Source: JBBRLG01 sp038231495 (GTDB lineage Bacteria; Planctomycetota; Planctomycetia; Gemmatales; Gemmataceae). From it: a DNA stretch of 10,614 nt. Under the pieces are notes generated by a model that had not been told where the DNA came from, made no database searches, and saw only the letters and a list, made by a program, of their open reading frames with translations. Location: positions 1-10,614 of the forward strand of contig JBBRLG010000242.1 of the NCBI GenBank assembly GCA_038231495.1, read 5' to 3'. Made by a program: the position numbers and the translations under genes. How positions within the stretch are numbered: the stretch's first letter is position 1; each line of letters starts with the position of its first letter. This document shows, in pieces, positions 1 to 7,341 of the stretch.

Positions 1-1253
1 CCTTCGCCTTCCACGAACAGATGGTTCAGCTTCGGGTACGACTTGAATTTGACGTTCTTGCGCTCCGCCAAGGCTTTCTTCCAGCCCTCGAAATCGGCCA
101 TCGCCACCTGGTAGTCGCGTTCGCCCTGGAGAATCAGCAGCGGCTGCGTAAGCTTCGCGGCGGTCGCGGCGGCGTCGTACTGGCGCAGGTCCAACCAGTA
201 GTCGGCCGAGACGCCCAGCGGCAAATCTTTCGCCAACGTGTCGGCACTCAACTTCGGGTCCTTGACGCGCTCCACCTGCTTCTTGAGCGCTTCAAGCATC
301 TCCTTCCGCTTTTCCTCCGGGACTTCGGGTTGGCCGAGGAGGTAGATGTACTGCTCCACGATCAAGTCTTCGAGGGGGCGCGAGTTGCCCGCCATCAGGA
401 TCAGGCCGGCCGTTTGCGGCGCCGCCAGGCCGATGCGCGGCGCGGCGTGGGCACCCAGGCTGTGGCCCAGGACGAAGATGCGTTTCTTGTCGATCTCCTT
501 TTGCTTGCCTAGCAGCTCGACGGCGGCCACGGCGTCGTCGACCGTCTCCTCCTTGAGGGTGAAGCCGGCCGGCAACTTGATTATCTTGTTGCGCATCACC
601 AGGGTCCGCTTGTCGTAGCGCAGCACCGCGACGCCCTGCGACGCCAGGCCCCAGGCCACGTCGCGCAGCGTCTTGTTCGGCCCGATGGTCTCGTCGCGGT
701 CGTTCGGGCCGCTGCCGTGAACCAGGACCACGGCGGGAAACGGCCCGTCGCCCTTCGGCAAGGTCAGGGTTCCGGGCAGCGACCATTCGCCCGTCGTCAC
801 CGTCACCTCGGTCTCGCGGAACAAGTCCTTCTTGGCGTACGGCGGCGGCTTGAACGCGAAGGCCGGCTGGCCCGGCGCGACGAAAAAACCGCCGACCTTG
901 CCGTCGTTGTTGTAGACGACGCGGATGTCCAACGACGCCTTCTCGAACGCGCAGGTTACGCGCACGACCTCGTATTTTTCGGCCTTGTCCTTTTTGGCCT
1001 CGCCCTGCTTCTTGAACGGGCCGGCCTTCGCGGTCAAGTCTTTCCAAAACGTCTCCAGCTTGTCGCCGGGGAACGCCTTGACCATCGCGTCGTCGAAATC
1101 CTTGGCCGCCGCCTTGAAGTCTTCCTTTGCCAGGTCGGCGATGAAGGCGCGGGCGTGGTCGATGCGCTCGTCCGGCTTCTGGTCGTCGGCGCGGGCCCCG
1201 CTGATGGCGACGCTGCCGACAAATAGCACAAAAACGATCTTCGATGCGTTCAT
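1..1253 (-). CDS. Secreted DUF3887 / alpha-beta hydrolase (3' end outside window)
   Basis: This frame reads from an ATG at 1253 leftward without a stop to the window edge, giving 417 residues of an incomplete protein. Residues 1-22 look like a signal peptide: a hydrophobic core (IVFVLFVGSVAI) ends in an ARA cleavage site, so the protein is probably exported. Residues about 25-127 resemble DUF3887, a small domain often placed before hydrolases. Residues about 145-417 are an alpha/beta hydrolase with the opening strand and loop VVLVHGSGPNDRDE (175-188), the nucleophile elbow GHSLGA (Ser265), the probable acid in GERDYQ (Asp380) and the probable catalytic His in LNHLF (His411). The triad is therefore complete and only a short C-terminus is missing. 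Family members act as esterases or dienelactone-hydrolase-like enzymes; the substrate cannot be read from sequence. An AGGGA five bases before the ATG is a plausible ribosome binding site. The long hairpin at 1285-1396 lies just upstream. Confidence 0.88.
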   Translation of the reverse strand, partial: MNASKIVFVLFVGSVAISGARADDQKPDERIDHARAFIADLAKEDFKAAAKDFDDAMVKAFPGDKLETFWKDLTAKAGPFKKQGEAKKDKAEKYEVVRVTCAFEKASLDIRVVYNNDGKVGGFFVAPGQPAFAFKPPPYAKKDLFRETEVTVTTGEWSLPGTLTLPKGDGPFPAVVLVHGSGPNDRDETIGPNKTLRDVAWGLASQGVAVLRYDKRTLVMRNKIIKLPAGFTLKEETVDDAVAAVELLGKQKEIDKKRIFVLGHSLGAHAAPRIGLAAPQTAGLILMAGNSRPLEDLIVEQYIYLLGQPEVPEEKRKEMLEALKKQVERVKDPKLSADTLAKDLPLGVSADYWLDLRQYDAAATAAKLTQPLLILQGERDYQVAMADFEGWKKALAERKNVKFKSYPKLNHLFVEGE

Positions 1254-1284
1254 AAGGGTCCCTGGTGGCGTGACGAATAAATCA

Positions 1285-1396
1285 GTTGAACCGCCAAGAC
1301 GCCAAGAGCGCCAAGGAAAAGCGGAGAAAAGTCAGGGTAAAAGGCCTGTGATTTCTCCGTCTTTCCTTGGCGCTCTTGGCGTCTTGGCGGTTCAAC
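1285..1396. repeat. 112-bp hairpin element with perfect 35-bp arms
   Basis: The arms 1285-1319 and 1362-1396 are exact reverse complements over 35 bases. Inside, the match resumes imperfectly: CGGAGAAA is paired with TTTCTCCG, and CAGG with CCTG, leaving only a few central bases unpaired. Each arm is itself built from a degenerate 9-base unit, CCGCCAAGA / CGCCAAGAG / CGCCAAGGA. The element sits between two minus-strand genes, 32 bases upstream of the hydrolase start, so a transcript from further upstream would carry a very stable hairpin in its leader. There is no U-tract of the usual terminator type on the minus strand. I see no convincing target-site duplication. Similar CGCCAAGA-type palindromes are, from memory, dispersed in many planctomycete and other environmental genomes; that recollection is unverified here. 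Confidence 0.9.
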
Positions 1397-1482
1397 TTTT
1401 CTTAACATTCACAAGGATCGGTGCTGGATTACTCTCAAATCCCAAAACCGCGGCGTCGTGCAAACAGAGTTCGGCGCTTGGT

Positions 1483-1794
1483 TCAGCGGCCATCGTCAAC
1501 CATCGCCAAGAACCGCGCGACTTGTCCTCGTCCGTAGACGGGTTGACGATACTGCCTTGATTTGGAGAACGGCCGACCGGGGACGAATCCCGCCGCCCGC
1601 AGTAAGCGCCGAATCTCCGCCAACTCGGCCAACGAATTGGCTACCAGTCGGACCTCGTCACCTTTCTTGTAGACGGCACGGCCCTCGGCAGACAGACGCT
1701 CGGCGTTCTGCTGTCGGACGTACCCGTTGCGGTGGAAAAAGTTGACCAACCGCGCGATCCGGTCGCCGTCCATCGGTGTGTTGGAGCGCTTCAC
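1483..1794 (-). CDS. Conserved hypothetical protein, 103 aa
   Basis: A small basic protein of unknown function. The core begins MDGDRIARLVNFFHRNGYVR and continues with VYKKGDEVRLVANSLAEL, IRRLLRAAGF and QYRQPVYGRGQVARFL. The pattern of short helices with many Arg/Lys and a motif of the type GRPFSKSRQYRQPVYG looks conserved and is what I recall from planctomycete hypothetical proteins, but I cannot name a domain. There is no signal peptide, membrane segment or recognisable catalytic motif; nucleic-acid binding would be a guess. Start choice: a GTG at 1794 has GGAGG (1801-1805) six bases upstream, the best ribosome binding site available. An upstream GTG at 1815 and a downstream ATG at 1773 are in frame but lack a well-placed site. 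The gene is divergent from the MutS-like gene and codirectional with the hydrolase. Confidence 0.7.
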   Translation of the reverse strand: MKRSNTPMDGDRIARLVNFFHRNGYVRQQNAERLSAEGRAVYKKGDEVRLVANSLAELAEIRRLLRAAGFVPGRPFSKSRQYRQPVYGRGQVARFLAMVDDGR

Positions 1795-1800
1795 CAACGT

Positions 1801-1805
1801 CCTCC
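1801..1805 (-). promoter_or_regulatory. Ribosome binding site fixing the start of the 103-aa protein
   Basis: On the minus strand the bases read GGAGG followed by ACGTTG and then GTG (1794). Spacing of six bases is ideal and favours the GTG at 1794 over the in-frame GTG at 1815, inside which reading frame this site would otherwise lie, and over the ATG at 1773. Confidence 0.5.
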
Positions 1806-1863
1806 GCAAAACCACCGCCGCCTGTCGGCCGTAGCCGCAAGCGGCTCGCTTGCTGGCTTCTGC

Positions 1864-1990
1864 GCGGGTTCAGCCAGCAAGCGCGCCGCTGGCGGCGACG
1901 CTAGCGGGTTCAGCCGGCAAGCGCGCCGCTTGCGGCGACGCTAGCGGGTTCAGCCAGCAAGCGGGCCGCTTGCGGCTACGACAGCGGGTA
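1864..1990. repeat. 40-bp tandem repeat, three copies plus a partial fourth
   Basis: Units 1864-1903, 1904-1943 and 1944-1983 each begin GCGGGTTCAGCC and repeat at exactly 40 bases; a partial fourth starts at 1984 (GCGGGTA). Units 1 and 2 differ at 2 positions and units 2 and 3 at 5. Each unit contains CCGCTTGCGG or a near copy. The flank 1831-1844 (GTAGCCGCAAGCGG) is the exact reverse complement of 1966-1979, and CGCTTGCTGGCT (1847-1858) pairs with AGCCAGCAAGCG (1872-1883), so the block can fold into hairpins. Forty is not a multiple of three, and no convincing protein covers it. It fills most of the 328-base gap between the divergent starts at 1794 and 2123; nothing else recognisable, including a clear promoter, is seen in that gap. 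Confidence 0.9.
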
Positions 1991-2122
1991 CGCCCGCAAC
2001 GCGCCGGGCGCCTGCGCAGGTGATTTGAGCAGTTTGCGCTTTGCCGGTCAAGCATTTCGTGCGGAGGTTTTTTCGCGCCGCCGGTGCGCCGGTCTCCGGT
2101 TGCACCCCGGTCGTTTTCCGCT

Positions 2123-3991
2123 ATGCTGGCGGGGACGGCCGAACCTCCGCCCTCTGCGACCGCCCCGGAACCACTTGTGCAACACCCAGCAACCGCCTCC
2201 CCGCAGGACGAATACGAACGCCATTTGGCCGAGCGCGCCCGCTCGCGCGCCCGCCTCCGGGTCCGCGAACGGGTGACGGGCTTCACGCGCCTCGGCGTGT
2301 TTCTCGCCGGCCTGGCGCTGGCCGGAGTCGCCTTCGGATTGCACTTGGTCTCGGCGTGGTGGTTGTTCGTTCCCGGAATCCTTTTCTCCGTCTTGCTCCT
2401 CCTGCACGAACAGGTCACGCGCGCCTATTACCGCGCCGGCCGGTCCGTCGCTTTTTATGAGCGCGGTTTGGCGCGGCTGCACGACGACTGGCGCGGCAAG
2501 GGTCAGACGGGGCAGCGCTTCCTCGACGAGAGCCACCCCTACGCCGCCGACCTCGACCTGTTTGGTAAAGGTTCGCTGTTCGAGCTGCTTTGCACCGCCC
2601 GCACGCGGCACGGCGAGGAGACGTTGGCGGCGTGGCTGCGCGGCCCGGCGACGCCGGAGGAAGTGCAGGCGCGGCAAGGTGCCGTCGCGGAACTGCGGCC
2701 ACTCCTGGACCTCCGGGAAGAACTCGGCCTGCTCGGGGCCGACATCGGCGGCGGCGCGGACTTCACCGCCCTGGTCGCCTGGGGAAATGCCGAGCCAATC
2801 TTGACCCGGCAGTGGCCGCGCTGGGTCGCCCTGGCGATCGGCTGTGTCGTCCTGGTCGCGCTGGCCGGCGCGTTGCTGCTGGACTGGGGGGCCATCCCGT
2901 TCGCCGTGGCTGTCGCCGTGGAACTGCTGTTCGCCTGGTGGCTGCTCGACCGCGTGGGCCGCGTCCTCTCCGTCGTCGAGAAACGGGCGCGCGACCTGGC
3001 GCTACTGTCCAACGTATTGGCCTGCCTGGAGCGCGTGACGTTCCACTCGCCGCGGCTGGCACAACTGAAAGCGGTCCTCGACGCGCCGTCGGCTTCGGGC
3101 AAGGTGGTGGTGCCGTCGCAGCGCATTGCGCGGTTGGGCAACCTCATCGACCTCCTCAATTCGCGCCGCAACCTGCTCGTCGCGCCGTTCGCATATCTCT
3201 TTTTGTGGGGCACGCAAATGGCCCACGCGCTGGAGGCGTGGCGTCAGGAATCCGGCAAGGCCGTCGGCCCGTGGCTGGACGTGGTGGGCCAGTTCGAGGC
3301 GCTCTGCGCGCTCGCCGGCTACGCTTATGAAAACCCGGACGACCCCTTTCCGGAAGTGGTGGCAGGCGAGCCGTGCTACGACGGCGACGGCCTCGGTCAT
3401 CCCCTGATACCGAAGCAGCAATGCGTTCGCAACGATTTGCGGCTGGCCGACGGGTTGCGGCTCCTGGTGGTGAGCGGTTCCAACATGTCCGGCAAAAGCA
3501 CGTTCCTGCGGACAGTCGGCGTCAATGCGGTGCTGGCCCTGGCCGGCGCGCCGGTGCGGGCACGGCGGTTACGGTTGTCGCCGCTCGCCATCGGCGCGAC
3601 GTTGCGCGTCGAAGATTCGCTGCAAGAGAACCGGTCGCGCTTCTTCGCGGAGGTGTTGCGCATTCGCCAGGTGGTGGAGCTGTCGCGCGGGCCGACGCCG
3701 TTGCTGTTTTTGCTGGACGAGCTGTTTTCGGGAACGAATTCCAGCGACCGGCGGGTCGGCGCGGAGGCGGTGGTGCGCGGTCTGGTCGAGCGCGGCGCGG
3801 TGGGCATGATTACGACGCACGACCTGACGCTGACGCAGATCGCGGACAACCTCGGCACGCGCGCGGCGAACATTCATTTCGCGGACCATCTGGAACACGG
3901 CGTGCCCAGCCCGGACTTCGTCGCGCGGCCCGGTGTCGTGCAGCACGGCAACGCTTTGGCGCTGATGCGCGCCGTGGGGTTGGATGTGTGA
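2123..3991 (+). CDS. Membrane-anchored MutS-like ATPase
   Basis: A 622-residue protein of the MutS superfamily lacking the N-terminal mismatch-recognition domain of MutS1. Two hydrophobic segments lie near residues 57-75 and 78-95 and two more near 234-253 and 256-275, so it is probably an inner-membrane protein. The region 145-200 (DLDLFGKGSLFELL, then GEETLAAWL and RQGAVAEL) resembles the MutS core/lever. The ATPase domain is complete: Walker A GSNMSGKSTF (452-461), Walker B LLFLLDEL (527-534), the MutS-type signature FSGTNSSDR (535-543) and the switch TTHD (564-567). Such proteins are annotated as mismatch-repair ATPases, but a mismatch-repair role is doubtful given the membrane segments; function is unknown. 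I chose the ATG at 2123; an in-frame GTG at 2084 would add 13 residues, and neither start has a well-spaced ribosome site. The gene converges on scpB with a 41-base gap. Confidence 0.88.
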   Translation: MLAGTAEPPPSATAPEPLVQHPATASPQDEYERHLAERARSRARLRVRERVTGFTRLGVFLAGLALAGVAFGLHLVSAWWLFVPGILFSVLLLLHEQVTRAYYRAGRSVAFYERGLARLHDDWRGKGQTGQRFLDESHPYAADLDLFGKGSLFELLCTARTRHGEETLAAWLRGPATPEEVQARQGAVAELRPLLDLREELGLLGADIGGGADFTALVAWGNAEPILTRQWPRWVALAIGCVVLVALAGALLLDWGAIPFAVAVAVELLFAWWLLDRVGRVLSVVEKRARDLALLSNVLACLERVTFHSPRLAQLKAVLDAPSASGKVVVPSQRIARLGNLIDLLNSRRNLLVAPFAYLFLWGTQMAHALEAWRQESGKAVGPWLDVVGQFEALCALAGYAYENPDDPFPEVVAGEPCYDGDGLGHPLIPKQQCVRNDLRLADGLRLLVVSGSNMSGKSTFLRTVGVNAVLALAGAPVRARRLRLSPLAIGATLRVEDSLQENRSRFFAEVLRIRQVVELSRGPTPLLFLLDELFSGTNSSDRRVGAEAVVRGLVERGAVGMITTHDLTLTQIADNLGTRAANIHFADHLEHGVPSPDFVARPGVVQHGNALALMRAVGLDV

Positions 3992-4000
3992 GGGCGGGAA

Positions 4001-4020
4001 CGCAACGCCGCAAGCGGCAA
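4001..4020. repeat. Left copy of a 20-bp inverted repeat flanking scpB
   Basis: The bases CGCAACGCCGCAAGCGGCAA are the exact reverse complement of 4588-4607, on the other side of scpB. The copy lies in the short gap between the stop of the MutS-like gene (3991) and the stop of scpB (4033). It contains the CCGCAAGCGG core also found at 1835-1844 and 10490-10499. The core can form a small GCCG/CGGC hairpin, so a bidirectional terminator role is possible, but no T-rich tail follows. Confidence 0.85.
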
Positions 4021-4032
4021 GACAAGAAAACC

Positions 4033-4575
4033 CTACAACTGCTGCAAATCCTGGGTCCGAGGCAAATCTTCCAAACTCCGTAGCTGGAACAGCGCCAGGA
4101 ACCGCGCCGTCGTCGCGTAGACGACCGCGCGCGGGTTGGTCTCTCCGCGCTTGACCGCGACCAGGCCCAAACGCACGAGTTGCCGTAACACGCCGCCCGC
4201 ATCGCTGCCGCGCAGGCTCTCGACCTCTTGCCGGGTTAACGGCTGCCGGTAGGCCACCAGCGCCAACACATCCAGCGCCGCCGGCGACAACCGCGCCTCG
4301 CGCGTCGAACCGTGCAGCCGTTCCGTCACGGCCCGGAAGCGTGGCTGCAACGCCAATTCATAACCGTCGTCGCGCAGCTGGACGCGGTAAGGCCGGCCCT
4401 GCCGGCGGTAGTCGCGGTTCAGGTTTTCGACGATTTCCTTGAATTGTTCCGGCGTCAGGCCGCGCACCGCCTCGCAGGCGCGGACCGCGGTCAGCGGCGC
4501 GCCGCCGACGAATAGTAACGCTTCGATGATGCGCGGCAACGGCGGCGGCACCGTCGAATGAGACGAGTCAGTCAT
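4033..4575 (-). CDS. scpB: Segregation and condensation protein B (ScpB)
   Basis: A 180-residue protein matching ScpB, the winged-helix subunit that, with the kleisin ScpA, bridges the SMC heads in the bacterial condensin complex and supports chromosome segregation in the cytoplasm. The first winged helix covers about residues 13-78 (IIEALLFVGGAPLTA opening, then EIVENLNRDY). The second covers about 96-160, with the characteristic LSPAALDVLALVAYRQPLTR stretch, RQEVESLRG, LRQLVRLGLV, and the closing VVYATTARFL and SLEDLP. Length is typical. The ATG at 4575 gives the family's usual N-terminus. scpA is not adjacent, unlike in Firmicutes; instead scpB follows the kinase gene by 34 bases on the same strand, so cotranscription is possible. 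Exact 20-bp inverted repeats flank it. Confidence 0.92.
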   Translation of the reverse strand: MTDSSHSTVPPPLPRIIEALLFVGGAPLTAVRACEAVRGLTPEQFKEIVENLNRDYRRQGRPYRVQLRDDGYELALQPRFRAVTERLHGSTREARLSPAALDVLALVAYRQPLTRQEVESLRGSDAGGVLRQLVRLGLVAVKRGETNPRAVVYATTARFLALFQLRSLEDLPRTQDLQQL

Positions 4576-4587
4576 GTCCCCATTGTA

Positions 4588-4607
4588 TTGCCGCTTGCGG
4601 CGTTGCG
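4588..4607. repeat. Right copy of the 20-bp inverted repeat flanking scpB
   Basis: The bases TTGCCGCTTGCGGCGTTGCG are the exact reverse complement of 4001-4020. This copy occupies nearly the whole 34-base gap between the stop of the kinase gene and the start of scpB. It therefore lies in the scpB leader, ending 13 bases before the ATG. Confidence 0.85.
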
Positions 4608-4609
4608 GC

Positions 4610-7341
4610 TCAGCTCCCCATGTTTTGCAGGAACGAAAGGCCGACCGCGAGCCGGCCGTCCAGACAAGGTTGGACGCTCACCACCTTGGCCCGCACGTTC
4701 AACGGCGCGGCGGTGCTCGACCACGGCAGTTGCAAACAAACCTGCGGCGTCGGCGGCCGGCAGGGCAGGTACAAACCCATGCCGTGCGGCGAAATGTCGC
4801 GACCGTCTGCGGGGATCGAGTCGCCCAGGCCTTGCCCCTCGTAGACGGGGTACACCTGCACCGGCTGCTCGAACGGCAGACGCTCTTCCCCGCGCCGTTC
4901 CGGGCCTGCCTCCAGAAAGCTGCGGAGGCTTTCCAGGATTGGGGGGCCGGCACTCTCCAGCAAATGGGCCGCCTTACGCTTGCTACAATCCTGCGGCTCG
5001 ATGCGAATGACGACCTCGGCCAGCGCCACCTTCGGGTCCTGCGCAAATCGGCAATGCACTTCGACCGCCAGGGTCGGCCACACGCCGAAGAAGCGTTCGA
5101 TCAGGCTCCCCCGGATCGGCACATGGTAGACGCAAGTGCCGCCCTTGGCGTTGACCAGCTCGGCACACCACTGGTCGCGGAAGCCATCGAGTTTCAGCCG
5201 GACCAGGCTCGGCACCAGGCGCGCGAAGCAGCGGTGTTCGATCTGCATGCCCGGTTTGAGCAAGTAGCGGACGCCGTTTTGCTCGCGGACCTGGCGGTCG
5301 CCGGCGGCTCTTTGAACGAGCTTATCGACCGCCGCCAGGATCGACACCTGCGCCGGGGCTGGCACGCGTGCCGCGTTCGTGACGACGCGCGGGCCGTCGG
5401 CGGCCGGCGCGGCGCGGGTCGGGACCGGCGTCGGCGGCCGCTGGTTCAGCCGCTTCACGACCGCGGCCGACGGCGGCTCGGTTCGTGGCAGCCCCCCGGC
5501 CTCCAGGGCGTCGATCAGTTCCAGGCAGCTGCCGAACCGCTGGTCCGGGTCGGGGTGCAGCGCGCGGAGGATCACGGGTCGGTCGGTGGCGGGCAGCATG
5601 CCGAGGTCCGGCTTGCCGCGCAGCCGCGGCGACGCCATTTGTCGGGGATTCATGTTGCGGAACGGGTGGATGCCCGTCAGCAATTCCTGGTAAATCAGTG
5701 CCAGGCTATACTGGTCGGCGGCGCGCGTGATCTGGCGGTCGAACAGTTCCGGCGGCGCGTAGCGGGCGTTGAGCGCACCCGGTTGGTGGCCGGCCGGCAG
5801 CCAGAACAACTCCACGAGGCCGAAATCCGCGATGCGCACCCGGCCGTCGATCAGGTACAAGTGGCGGGGCGTCAGGCCCAGGTGTTGCACGCGGTAGTTC
5901 CGAAACAGGCCGTCCAGCGCCCCGGCCACGCCGCGCAGGTGGTCCAGCAACTCGAACCGCGGCACGCCTTGTTGGCCGGCGCGTTGGCATTCTTTGAGCC
6001 GCGTTAGCAGCGTCTGGTCGCCGCCCGCGTAAATCAGGGCGAGACGCGGGCCGTTTTGCTCCACGTCCAGGAGTGCCAGAGCCGGATGCCGGAGGACGCG
6101 CAGGCGGTCGGCGGGTCGGGCTTCCCCTTCGTCGTCGGTGGCAGCCAGATCGAAGATAAACCGGATCGTACAAGGCTTGCCGGCCGGCGTCTGCCCCCGC
6201 CACAATTCGCCGCCCGGCAGCCGGCCCACGCATTCCAGCAAGCGGCAGTTGGTCAACGCGCCAACGGGCGCGGCACCGGCACCGGCTGCGGGCCGGGCCC
6301 TCTCCCCCGGCATCCAGGTCGAGTCGTGCCGCTCGGCGGCCGTCAGCATCGCCGCCAACCCCGGCCCGTTGGGAGTCACGGCCAGCTCGCCCAGGTCGAG
6401 GTCGTGGGCAGTCGCCAGCTTCGGCTGTTGCGTGTTGCCGGCCACGTCGAGGTCGGGGAACGACGCCTTGGACAGCGCGATGTTCGTCGAGGACACGGGT
6501 GCCGCCGGCTCCATGGCGTTGACGAAATCGAGGCACGTTGGAAACCGCTGGGTCGGGTCCTTGGCCAGCGCGCGATTGACGGCAGGCCGGTCACACGCCG
6601 GCAGCAGGTCGAGGTTGGGCTGGCCCTGGGTGTGTTGCATGGCCAGCTGGCGAAAGTTCTTGCCGTTGAACGGCAGCACGCCCGTCAGCATTTCGCAGTA
6701 GGCGATGGCGAGGCTATATTGGTCGCAGAACAGGCCGACTTTGCCGAGAAAGCTCTCCGGCGCGGCGTACAACGGCGTGACCGCGCCCAGCTGAATGGAG
6801 TGCGGGGCCGCACCGCTCAACTCGGCCAGGCTGTTCACCAGGCCAAAATCCCCAACCTTGACGTGGCGGCCGACGAGGAACAGGTTGCGCGGCTTGACGT
6901 CGAGGTGTTGCAGGCCGTAGTCGTGGGTCATCAGGTCGAGGACTTCCGCGGCCTCGCGCAGGTAGCCCAGCAGGTCGGCCCGCGGGATGCCCGGCCGCCC
7001 GGCCCGGCGGTAGTCGCACAGCAGGTCGTACAGGCTGCGGTCGGCCAGTTCGGTCACGATGACGAGGTCGCCGTCCACGACTTCGACGCGCTCCATGGAG
7101 AGGAGGAAGGGGTGGCGGATCGATTTGACGTGTTGTGGAGGGCGCGCAACTCCTGTTCGGCACCGTTGCTGTCGGCGGCGACGTTGTTGCCGGTGCCGGC
7201 GACGATTTTGATCGCCTTGACCAGGCCGCCGGGCGCCTCGCACTTCCAGACTTCGCCGTAGCCGCCCTTGCCCAGGGGTTCGAGCAGCCGGTAGCCCGGA
7301 ATCGGCTCGGAGTTAACAGTTCGGACCGCCGTCATCGTCAT
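4610..7341 (-). CDS. Tandem Ser/Thr kinase-pseudokinase-PilZ protein, frameshifted near 5' end
   Basis: One gene read in two frames; joined, it gives about 909 residues. The start at 7341 (MTMTAVRTVNSEPIPGYRLL) carries the glycine loop GKGGYGEV (24-31) and the ATP lysine in KAIK (Lys45). After a frame change near 7130-7137 the same kinase continues with HLDVKPRN (145-152, catalytic Asp), DFG (164-166) and APE (193-195), so domain 1 looks active. A second kinase fold (about 363-614) keeps DFG (505-507) and a PPE motif but has HLGLTPRH (486-493), losing the catalytic Asp, Lys and Asn; it is a pseudokinase. An unnamed region (about 670-810) precedes a C-terminal PilZ domain with RRGEER (815-820) and DISPHG (848-853), the two c-di-GMP-binding motifs. 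No membrane segment is seen, so it is probably cytosolic. The frameshift may be a sequencing error or a real mutation. Confidence 0.85.
7130..7137 (-). other. Frameshift site in the kinase gene
   Basis: On the minus strand the 5' frame reads EQELRAL up to 7138 and then becomes nonsense, while the downstream frame becomes kinase-like at QHVKSIRHPF. The connecting bases are CTC CACAA CAC GTC. Removing two bases (leaving CTC CAA CAC) gives the expected ELRALQHVKSIRHPF; adding one base would also restore the frame. A CA dinucleotide duplication is the simplest explanation. Confidence 0.8.

Noticed and set aside
21..1226. Plus- and minus-strand open frames overlapping the hydrolase gene
   Set aside because: They are out of frame with a gene that has a signal peptide, DUF3887 region and catalytic triad; composition is typical of shadow frames in GC-rich DNA.
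1285..1396. Rho-independent terminator
   Set aside because: The stem is far longer than usual, lies upstream of a gene start, and has no T-tract following it on the minus strand. The TTTT after the right arm on the plus strand does not follow a plus-strand gene.
1864..1990. CRISPR array
   Set aside because: The units are contiguous 40-base tandem copies without unique spacers, and no cas gene is present.
4574..7261. Long open frames on the plus strand opposite the kinase gene (about 4574-6007 and 6056-7261)
   Set aside because: Their products are low-complexity, rich in Arg, Ala, Gln and Val, and mirror the codon periodicity of the real minus-strand gene. They show no domain and no ribosome site.
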